Source: Modestobacter sp. VKM Ac-2986 (GTDB lineage: Bacteria; Actinomycetota; Actinomycetes; Mycobacteriales; Geodermatophilaceae). Taken from it: a stretch of 64,000 nucleotides of DNA. The notes under the pieces are model-generated. The model had not been told where the DNA came from. It was given only the letters and a program-made list of their open reading frames with translations, and made no database searches. Below, piece after piece: positions 58,408 to 64,000 of the stretch; the first letter of the stretch is position 1, and each line of letters opens with the position of its first letter. The DNA is taken from contig NZ_JAPVBH010000009.1 in NCBI RefSeq assembly GCF_026967795.1, forward strand, positions 1-64,000, read 5' to 3'. A program made the translations under genes and the position numbers.

Positions 58408-59300
58408 TCGACAGCGACCCGCGGGTGCTCCTGGGCCACGGCACGGAGAACGACTTCGTCGTCCTGCCCGACCCCGACGGCACGGTGTGGCCGGAGCAGC
58501 GGCTGGACGGCGAGCTGGTCCGCCGGCTCTGCGACCGGCGCGCGGGCCTCGGCGGGGACGGCGTCCTGCGGGTCGTCCGCAGCGCGCACGTGCCCGACGC
58601 CCCGGCCGTCCTCGGTGCGGCCCTGGGTGACTGCGAGTGGTTCATGGACCACCGCAACGCCGACGGCTCGTACGCCGAGATGTGCGGCAACGGCATCCGG
58701 CTCTACCTGCACGTGCTGCTCACCGAGGGGCTGCTGGACCGTGCGTCGGCCGAGGCCGGGGTGCTCGTCGGCACCCGCGGCGGACCGCGCCGGGTCGGTG
58801 CCCGTCCGGACGGCGGCTACTGGGTGGACATGGGCCCGGCAGTGCCGCTCGGGCGCAGCGCGGCCCGGATCGCCGGCGTCTCGTACCCGGGGTCGGGCGT
58901 CTCGATGGGGAACCCCCACCTGGTCTGCCTGACCCACGTCGAGGTCGACACCCTCGATCTCACGGTGCTCCCGGGCGTCGACCCGGCGATGTTCCCCGAC
59001 GGCGTCAACGTCGAGATGGTCAACATCCTCGAGGCGACCGACGCCCCCACCGGTCCCTCCGCGCACGTCCGGCTGCGGGTGCACGAGCGCGGGGTGGGGG
59101 AGACCCGGTCCTGCGGCACCGGCGCCTGCGCCGCGGCCTACGCGACCCTGCAGGCCGGCGGCCGGACCGCCGGGACCGTCGTGGTCGACGTCCCGGGCGG
59201 CCGGCTCACCGTCGCCTTCGACGGGACGACGACGGTGCTCTCCGGCCCCGCCGTCGTCGTCGCCACCGGCGTGCTCACCCCGGAGTGGCTCGCCGGCTGA
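58404..59300 (+). CDS. dapF: diaminopimelate epimerase
   Basis: An epimerase of 298 residues converting LL- to meso-diaminopimelate for peptidoglycan and lysine. The two catalytic cysteines are C94 (MCGNGIR) and C237 (SCGTGAC). The GTENDFVVL start, the AGLGGDGVL segment and the MGNPHLV motif fit the family. The GTG start overlaps the miaA stop. Confidence 0.97.
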   Translation: MIDSDPRVLLGHGTENDFVVLPDPDGTVWPEQRLDGELVRRLCDRRAGLGGDGVLRVVRSAHVPDAPAVLGAALGDCEWFMDHRNADGSYAEMCGNGIRLYLHVLLTEGLLDRASAEAGVLVGTRGGPRRVGARPDGGYWVDMGPAVPLGRSAARIAGVSYPGSGVSMGNPHLVCLTHVEVDTLDLTVLPGVDPAMFPDGVNVEMVNILEATDAPTGPSAHVRLRVHERGVGETRSCGTGACAAAYATLQAGGRTAGTVVVDVPGGRLTVAFDGTTTVLSGPAVVVATGVLTPEWLAG

Positions 59301-59330
59301 CCCGCCCCGGTCTGCGCCGCTCGGCTCAGC

Positions 59331-59400
59331 GGCTCGGGGCTGCGTCGTCCGGGCTGCGCGGCTCGGGGCTGCGTCGTCCGGGCTGCGCGGCTCAGGGCTG
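59331..59400 (+). repeat. 29-bp tandem repeat after dapF
   Basis: Two perfect 29-bp units (59331-59359 and 59360-59388), beginning GGCTCGGGGCTGCGTCGTCC, and a partial third (to 59400). The 3' end of the small minus-strand gene runs into it. Confidence 0.9.
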
Positions 59401-59580
59401 TGCTGCGCCGCCCGAGGCCGCGTCGTTGTCGCCGGGGGCGTCGCCGTCGTCACCGCGCGGGGTGCCGCGGCCGGTGTCCTGGTCTGCGCCGCCGAAGGGG
59501 TTGCGCGGCACTGCCAGGCCGACCGGGTCGCGGCCCGGGTCGTCGAGTTCGCCGTCGGAGTTGGTGGTGGGGTCGGTCAT
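59392..59580 (-). CDS. small acidic hypothetical protein
   Basis: A frame of 62 residues, rich in Asp, Gly, Pro and Ala, with no hydrophobic segment and no recognised domain. Support: a strong AGGGAGGACGACG-ATG start region at 59580 and placement 36 bases after the MFS gene on the same strand. The composition suggests an unstructured protein. Its last codons lie in the tandem repeat, so its end may be variable between strains. Confidence 0.55.
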   Translation of the reverse strand: MTDPTTNSDGELDDPGRDPVGLAVPRNPFGGADQDTGRGTPRGDDGDAPGDNDAASGGAAQP

Positions 59581-59616
59581 CGTCGTCCTCCCTGTGCTGG
59601 ATGCGTCCTGCGCGAC

Positions 59617-60891
59617 CTACCCGGCGCTGCCGGACCCAACCGGCGCCGCGGTGACGTCGAGCTCGCGGGGCAGGTCGCGCATCGTCAGCAGCGGGCTGAG
59701 CAGCACGGGCAGGCACGCTGCGAGACCGCCCGCGGTGGCGATCCAGAGCGCGGGCAGGACGCCGAGCCAGGAGCCCAGGACGCCGCCCAGCAGACCGCCC
59801 AGCGGCATCCCGCCGTAGACGATGAACCGCACCGAGGCGTTCATCCGGCCCAGCAGCCCGGGCGGGCACAGCCGCTGCCGGAAGCTGACCTGGGTGACGT
59901 TGTAGACCACCGTGGACCAGCTCAGCACGAACCAGCCGGTGGTCAGCAGGACCACGGGGGCGCCCACGGCGGCCAGCGGCACGAACGCCCCGGCCGCGGC
60001 GAACACGACCGCCGAGAGCGGGATCGACCGGCCCTCCCCGACCCGGCGGGCGAAGCGGGCCGCGGTGGCCGCGCCCAGCAGACCGCCGACCGCACCGAGG
60101 GAGAAGACCAGCCCGAGGGTGGCCTCCGACAGGCCGAGCGTGCGGATCACGTAGAGGACGAGCAGGGCGTTGGTCATCGCGCCGAAGAGGTTGGCCGTGC
60201 CGGTGCAGGCCACGATCCGGCGCAGCAGCGGGTGCCGGACGACGAAGGACAGGCCCTCGGCGATCTCGGTGCGCAGCGGTCGCCGCGCCGCCCGGTCGGG
60301 CACCACGTCGGGCCGGTCGATGCGGCCGATGAACAGCGCCGACAGCAGGAACGAGACCGCGTCCACCACGATCAGCAGCGGTGCGCCCAGGACCCGCAGC
60401 AGCACACCGGTGGCGCCCGGACCGGCGACGTGCGCCACCGCCCGGCTGGCCTCGAGCTTGCCGTTGCCGTCGACGAGCTGGTCGGGGTCGACCAGCGCGG
60501 GCAGGTAGCTCTGGTAGGCCACGTCGAAGAAGACCGTCGCGGTGCCGGTCACCGCGGCGACGACGAACAGCTGGCCCAGGCCGAGCAGGTCGGTCAGGTA
60601 CGCGACCGGCAGCGTGGCCAGCACGGCGGCCCGGACCAGGTCGGCGGTCACCAGCACGCGCTTGCGCCGCCAGCGGTCCACCCAGGCGCCGGCGGGGAGC
60701 CCGACGAGCAGGAACGCGGCGGTCTCCAGGGCGGTGAGCACGCCCATCTGCAGCGGCGTCGCGTCGAGCAGGGTGACGGCGATGACCGGCAGGGCCAGCA
60801 TCGTCACCTGGGTCCCGACCTGGCTGATGGTCTCGGCGGCCCAGAGGTGGCGGAAGTCGCGGTGCCGCAGGAGGCTGCGGTCGGTGGTCAC
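59617..60891 (-). CDS. MFS transporter (drug-efflux type)
   Basis: A membrane protein of 424 residues with about 12 helices. The DRWRRKRVLVTADLVRA motif (between helices 2 and 3) is the MFS-3/enterobactin-exporter-like type, and the second half has ARFARRVGEGR. Substrate unknown. The GTG at 60891 has no ribosome binding site but lies six bases after a CAGTCT -10 with TTGACA at 18-bp spacing, so the start is leaderless; the frame opens at 60927, inside the -35. It is divergent from an ArsR-like regulator. Confidence 0.9.
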   Translation of the reverse strand: MTTDRSLLRHRDFRHLWAAETISQVGTQVTMLALPVIAVTLLDATPLQMGVLTALETAAFLLVGLPAGAWVDRWRRKRVLVTADLVRAAVLATLPVAYLTDLLGLGQLFVVAAVTGTATVFFDVAYQSYLPALVDPDQLVDGNGKLEASRAVAHVAGPGATGVLLRVLGAPLLIVVDAVSFLLSALFIGRIDRPDVVPDRAARRPLRTEIAEGLSFVVRHPLLRRIVACTGTANLFGAMTNALLVLYVIRTLGLSEATLGLVFSLGAVGGLLGAATAARFARRVGEGRSIPLSAVVFAAAGAFVPLAAVGAPVVLLTTGWFVLSWSTVVYNVTQVSFRQRLCPPGLLGRMNASVRFIVYGGMPLGGLLGGVLGSWLGVLPALWIATAGGLAACLPVLLSPLLTMRDLPRELDVTAAPVGSGSAG

Positions 60892-60897
60892 GCGGGG

Positions 60898-60927
60898 AGA
60901 CTGGCCGGTGCGATTGGGGAGTGTCAA
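60898..60927 (-). promoter_or_regulatory. promoter of the MFS gene
   Basis: TTGACA (60922-60927 on the minus strand), 18 bases, CAGTCT (60898-60903), then six bases to the GTG. The clearest complete -35/-10 pair of the window. Confidence 0.65.
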
Positions 60928-60939
60928 TCACTTTCCGGC

Positions 60940-60964
60940 GCGTCGTCCACGCGTGCGTCGTCCA
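60940..60964. promoter_or_regulatory. direct-repeat operator candidate, MFS/ArsR region
   Basis: GCGTCGTCCA occurs twice (60940-60949 and 60955-60964), 15 bases apart, just before the -10 of the regulator gene and between the two divergent promoters. Confidence 0.45.
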
Positions 60965-60970
60965 TAAGCT
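60965..60970 (+). promoter_or_regulatory. -10 box for the ArsR-like gene
   Basis: TAAGCT six bases before the GTG at 60977. Confidence 0.5.
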
Positions 60971-60976
60971 GGTGCC

Positions 60977-61489
60977 GTGAGCGGAGCCGAGGAGGGTCGC
61001 CGGTCGGCCACCGATGCCGAGGCCCGCGCGCTCGCCTCCGCCGTCCGGCTGCGGATCCTGCGGCTGTGCCGGGACACCGCGCTCACCAACAAGGAGCTCG
61101 CGGCGCGGCTGGGCCGCAACCCGGCCACGGTGCTGCACCACGTGCGCACCCTGCGCGAGACCGGCTTCCTGGCCGCCGAGCCGGAGCGGCGGGGGCCACG
61201 CGGGGCCCGCGAGGTGCCCTACCGGGCGACCGGGAAGAGCTGGCAGATGGACGGCGCCGGCGGCCCGGGGCCCAGGAAGGACCCCGCGCTGGGCGCCTTC
61301 CTGGAGGAGGTCGCCGAGGTGGGGGAGCGGCACCTGGAGAGCACCCGGCTGGCGCTGCGGCTGACCCCGGCGGACAAGGCCGAGCTGGAGGACCGGGTGC
61401 AGGCGCTGCTCGACGAGTTCGTCGCCCGGCCGCCGGACCCGGACGGGCAGAAGTGGTCGCTCTACCTCGGGATGCACCCGGAGCTCTGA
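60977..61489 (+). CDS. ArsR-like winged-helix transcriptional regulator
   Basis: A protein of 170 residues. An ArsR-type winged helix is at about residues 18-85 (ASAVRLRILRLCRDTALTNKELAARLGRNPATVLHHVRTLRETGFL). No metal-binding cysteine pair is seen, so it is not a classical metal sensor. The C-terminal half is helical. It is divergent from the MFS gene and probably its repressor. The GTG start is leaderless. Confidence 0.88.
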   Translation: MSGAEEGRRSATDAEARALASAVRLRILRLCRDTALTNKELAARLGRNPATVLHHVRTLRETGFLAAEPERRGPRGAREVPYRATGKSWQMDGAGGPGPRKDPALGAFLEEVAEVGERHLESTRLALRLTPADKAELEDRVQALLDEFVARPPDPDGQKWSLYLGMHPEL

Positions 61490-61507
61490 GGTGTTGTACC
61501 GGGCGAG

Positions 61508-63046
61508 ATGACGACAACTCATTCGCCCCGCACGCAGGGGCATGCCACGCTGGAGACGATGACGACACCGCAGAACCGCGCGATCCTCGAGGACGCCGAG
61601 GCCCGGGTTGACAAGGCCGCCCGGTCGCGCGACACGACCACCCCCACCCAGTGGGACCTGCCCGGTGAGACCCCGGGTTCCTACGCCCTGGAGGAGCGCA
61701 GTGCGCTCCGCCGCGTGGCAGGGCTGTCCACCGAGCTCACCGACGTCACCGAGGTCGAGTACCGGCAGCTGCGCCTGGAGCGCGTCGTGCTGGTCGGCGT
61801 CTGGACCGAGGGGACGGCGGTCGACGCCCAGCGCTCGCTGGCCGAGCTCGCCGCCCTCGCCGAGACCGCGGGCTCGGAGGTCCTCGAGGCCCTCGTGCAG
61901 CGCCGCGACAAGCCTGACGCGGGCACCTACGTGGGCTCGGGCAAGGCCAACGAGATCCGCGACATCGTCGCCGCGACCGGTGCGGACACCGTGATCTGCG
62001 ACGGTGAGCTGACCCCCGGCCAGCTGAACCAGCTGGAGAAGATCCTGAAGGTCAAGGTGGTCGACCGGACCGCGCTGATCCTGGACATCTTCGCCCAGCA
62101 CGCCACCAGCCGGGAGGGCAAGGCCCAGGTCGAGCTGGCGCAGATGCAGTACATGCTGCCGCGCCTGCGTGGCTGGGGTGAGTCGCTGAGCCGGCAGGCC
62201 GGTGGCCGCGTCGCCGGTGGTGGCGGCATCGGTACCCGTGGACCGGGTGAGACCAAGATCGAGACCGACCGTCGTCGCATCCGGTCCCGGGTGAGCAAGC
62301 TGCGCAAGGAGATCGCCGGCATGGCGACCGCCCGGACGACGCAGCGCAACTCCCGCGACCGCAACGCGACGCCCAGCGTGGCCATCGCCGGCTACACGAA
62401 CGCCGGCAAGTCCAGCCTGCTCAACCAGCTCACCGACGCCGGGGTGCTGGTGCAGGACGCGCTGTTCGCCACCCTGGACCCGACGGTCCGGCGCGCGGAG
62501 ACCGTCGACGGTCGCGAGTACACGCTCACCGACACCGTCGGCTTCGTCCGGCACCTGCCGCACCAGCTCGTCGATGCGTTCCGGTCGACGCTGGAGGAGG
62601 TCGCGGCCAGCGACCTGCTGCTGCACATCGTCGACGGTTCCGACCCCGACCCGCTGGGCCAGATCAACGCGGTGCACGTCGTGCTCAACGAGATCGACGC
62701 CTCCTCGGTCCCCGAGCTGATCGTGGTCAACAAGGTCGACGCGATGAGCGAGGAGGACGTGCTCCTGCTCCGCCAGGCGCTGCCGGGCGCGGTGTGGGTC
62801 TCGGCCCGCACCGGCGAGGGCATCGAGGCGCTGCGCGACGTCATCGCCGCGCGGCTGCCGCACCCGGCCGTCCACGTCGAGGTGCTCGTGCCCTACGACC
62901 GGGGTGACCTGGTCGCCCGGGTGCACCGCGACGGCGAGGTCCTCGAGGAGACCCACGAGGCCGAAGGGACGCGGCTGGTCGCCCAGGTCGACGCGGGCCT
63001 CGCGTCCCTCCTCGAGCCGTTCCCCGCTCCGGTCGCCGGGGACTGA
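61508..63046 (+). CDS. hflX: GTPase HflX
   Basis: A ribosome-associated GTPase of 512 residues that splits stalled ribosomes. The HflX N-terminal domain (about 90-240) ends in the RQAGGRVAGGGGIGTRGPGETKIETDRRRI glycine-rich stretch; the G domain has the P-loop GYTNAGKSS (about 295-303), DTVGFVRHLPH and the NKVD motif. The ATG at 61508 has no clear ribosome binding site; an ATG at 61559 with GGAG close by is an alternative start. Equivalent of Rv2725c. Confidence 0.95.
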   Translation: MTTTHSPRTQGHATLETMTTPQNRAILEDAEARVDKAARSRDTTTPTQWDLPGETPGSYALEERSALRRVAGLSTELTDVTEVEYRQLRLERVVLVGVWTEGTAVDAQRSLAELAALAETAGSEVLEALVQRRDKPDAGTYVGSGKANEIRDIVAATGADTVICDGELTPGQLNQLEKILKVKVVDRTALILDIFAQHATSREGKAQVELAQMQYMLPRLRGWGESLSRQAGGRVAGGGGIGTRGPGETKIETDRRRIRSRVSKLRKEIAGMATARTTQRNSRDRNATPSVAIAGYTNAGKSSLLNQLTDAGVLVQDALFATLDPTVRRAETVDGREYTLTDTVGFVRHLPHQLVDAFRSTLEEVAASDLLLHIVDGSDPDPLGQINAVHVVLNEIDASSVPELIVVNKVDAMSEEDVLLLRQALPGAVWVSARTGEGIEALRDVIAARLPHPAVHVEVLVPYDRGDLVARVHRDGEVLEETHEAEGTRLVAQVDAGLASLLEPFPAPVAGD

Positions 63047-63067
63047 CGCAGGACCCCGCTCCTCCCA

Positions 63068-63106
63068 CCGACGGGGCCGTGCCGCACTGCGGCACGGCCC
63101 CGTCGG
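63068..63106 (+). terminator. terminator of hflX
   Basis: A perfect 18-bp stem (63068-63085 with 63089-63106) with an ACT loop, about 20 bases past the hflX stop. Confidence 0.85.
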
Positions 63107-63133
63107 CGTTCCCGGGCGGCCCGGCCCGGCCGG

Positions 63134-63139
63134 TACGGT
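63134..63139 (+). promoter_or_regulatory. -10 box for the PAP2 gene
   Basis: TACGGT six bases before the GTG at 63146. Confidence 0.5.
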
Positions 63140-63145
63140 GAGCCG

Positions 63146-63874
63146 GTGGTCAGGGGCGGAGCGCTGCGGCCCTCGTCCGGCCCGGGCGAGGTCGTCGCGC
63201 CGGTGACCGGCACCGGCCGGCCGCCCCGGTGGTTGCTCGTGGTGGCCGCCCTCGTCACGCTGGCCGTTACGTTCGACCTGCTCACCGGTGGCGTGCTGGA
63301 GACGCTGGACCTGCGGGTGTCCGCCGTCGTCGACGCCTGGGACCTGCGCGGCTCCGCCCTGTACTGGCCGGTGTGGGTGTTCACCCAGGCCGGGGGTCGC
63401 GGCACGGTGCTGATCGTGCTGGCCGGGCTCGTGGCGTGGACCGCCGTCCGGCGGCGCACCTACGTCCCCGCGCTGCGCATCCTCCTCGCCCTGGTGCTGC
63501 TCACGGCCGTCGTCTACGCCTTCAAGTGGGGCACGGGGCGCACCGCGCCGGAGTACCCGGGCTCGTTCTTCCACCGCGGGGGCGGCAGCTACCCCTCCGG
63601 GCACGTGGCCAACGCCGTGCTGATGTGGGGGGTGGCCCGCTGGCAGGCGGTGGAGTTCGGGCTGCCCGCCCGGGCCCAGCGCGCCTTCTGGGCGCTCGCC
63701 GTCCTGGGGCCGTTCGTCACCGGGGTCACCATGGTCGCGCTGAACTTCCACTGGGTCACCGACGTGGTCGTCGGGCTGGCCGTCGGCGTGCTGCTCTTGG
63801 GCGTGGTTCATGCACTCGACGCGCTGCCGGTGTCAGGCTGGGTGCGTGCCAGAGCGGGCCGACAGCAGGGGTGA
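63146..63874 (+). CDS. PAP2-family membrane phosphatase
   Basis: A membrane phosphatase of 242 residues with about five or six helices. The three acid-phosphatase motifs are seen: KWGTGRTAP (about 127-135), YPSGH (about 150-154) and NFHWVTDVVVG (about 201-211), with the two catalytic histidines. Substrates are lipid phosphates or undecaprenyl pyrophosphate. The GTG start is leaderless. Its 3' end overlaps the start of the next gene by 29 bases. Confidence 0.9.
   Translation: MVRGGALRPSSGPGEVVAPVTGTGRPPRWLLVVAALVTLAVTFDLLTGGVLETLDLRVSAVVDAWDLRGSALYWPVWVFTQAGGRGTVLIVLAGLVAWTAVRRRTYVPALRILLALVLLTAVVYAFKWGTGRTAPEYPGSFFHRGGGSYPSGHVANAVLMWGVARWQAVEFGLPARAQRAFWALAVLGPFVTGVTMVALNFHWVTDVVVGLAVGVLLLGVVHALDALPVSGWVRARAGRQQG
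63834..63839 (+). promoter_or_regulatory. -10-like box for the last gene
   Basis: CAGGCT six bases before the GTG at 63846, inside the end of the PAP2 gene. Confidence 0.35.
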
Positions 63875-64000
63875 CCGCGCCCGTCGCCACCACCGGGTGG
63901 CCGGTGCGGCGCTGAGCGCACCCCTGGGCGTGCTGGCCGTGTTCCTGCCGGCGGCCCCGGCGACGGCGGCCGACGCCTACGGGGCGCCCACGACGCGGTG
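63846..64000 (+). CDS. secreted protein, N-terminal part (runs off the window)
   Basis: An open frame from a GTG at 63846 to the end of the window. It encodes a basic N-terminus (PERADSRGDRARRHHR), a hydrophobic core (VAGAALSAPLGVLAVFLP) and an Ala-rich cleavage region (AAPATAA, then DAY), which is a clear Sec signal peptide. The mature part is too short to classify. A -10-like CAGGCT box lies six bases upstream. Confidence 0.7.
   Translation, partial: MPERADSRGDRARRHHRVAGAALSAPLGVLAVFLPAAPATAADAYGAPTTR

Noticed and set aside
59450-63811. Minus-strand open frame of 1453 residues across MFS, regulator, hflX and PAP2 genes
   Set aside because: It overlaps well-supported genes on both strands and shows no domain.

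Overview
The window is a very GC-rich actinobacterial chromosome segment. GTG starts, four-base ATGA/GTGA overlaps and leaderless promoters are frequent. Gene order matches the conserved recA neighbourhood of Actinobacteria as known from Mycobacterium tuberculosis: thyX-dapA-rnj-ftsK-pgsA-clgR-pspA, DUF3046-recA-recX, and miaB-DUF349-(Rv2728c-like)-miaA-dapF-hflX. The gene set (class F sortase with a CHRD protein, DUF4032 protein beside a trehalose-type ABC transporter) would fit Geodermatophilaceae (Blastococcus, Modestobacter, Geodermatophilus), but that placement is an inference from content. I see no insertion sequence, integrase, phage gene, CRISPR array or tRNA. Nearly all of it reads as vertically inherited chromosome.

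Layout. 1-180: 3' end of a 5S rRNA and two strong hairpins. 0.4-3 kb: DUF2461 and GNAT genes (minus) and a YcaQ-type glycosylase. 3-8 kb: folate/thymidylate block thyA-dfrA-thyX followed by dapA and rnj. 8-10.7 kb: minus-strand module of ECF sigma factor, anti-sigma factor, secreted CHRD protein and class F sortase; two promoters in it share the same bipartite motif. 10.8-19 kb: S9 peptidase, ftsK, rimO, pgsA, cinA-like, clgR. 19-28 kb: TetR regulator, a 62-bp tandem repeat, DUF4032 protein, LpqY-SugABC-like transporter, pgi. 28-37.6 kb: pspA, two tandem Nei-type glycosylases, an APH-like kinase, an ABM-domain membrane protein, a 16-bp minisatellite, the giant helicase lhr and a KTSC protein. 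37.6-43 kb: a 32-residue membrane protein, DUF3046, an NmrA-type oxidoreductase divergent from an HxlR regulator, recA with an SOS box, recX, a DUF3048 lipoprotein. 43-48.5 kb: an unknown gene and a dihydroxyacetone kinase operon (GAF-LuxR regulator, class II aldolase, HAD, DhaL, DhaK, HbpS/GlcG). 48.7-52 kb: gluABCD-type amino acid transporter. 52-64 kb: miaB, formaldehyde dehydrogenase, DUF349 protein, Rv2728c-like, miaA, dapF, a small acidic protein, an MFS exporter divergent from an ArsR-like regulator, hflX, a PAP2 phosphatase and the start of a secreted protein that runs off the end.

How the parts work together. ThyA makes dTMP and dihydrofolate, DfrA recycles the folate, and ThyX offers a flavin-dependent alternative. 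DapA and DapF are the two lysine/diaminopimelate steps present. RecA, RecX, Lhr, two Nei enzymes and YcaQ form a DNA-repair-rich background. ClgR and PspA are the known mycobacterial envelope-stress pair. The sigma-CHRD-sortase module looks like a self-contained, sigma-controlled surface-display unit. Most transcription units end in long, nearly perfect GC hairpins without a U-tract, often shared by convergent genes.
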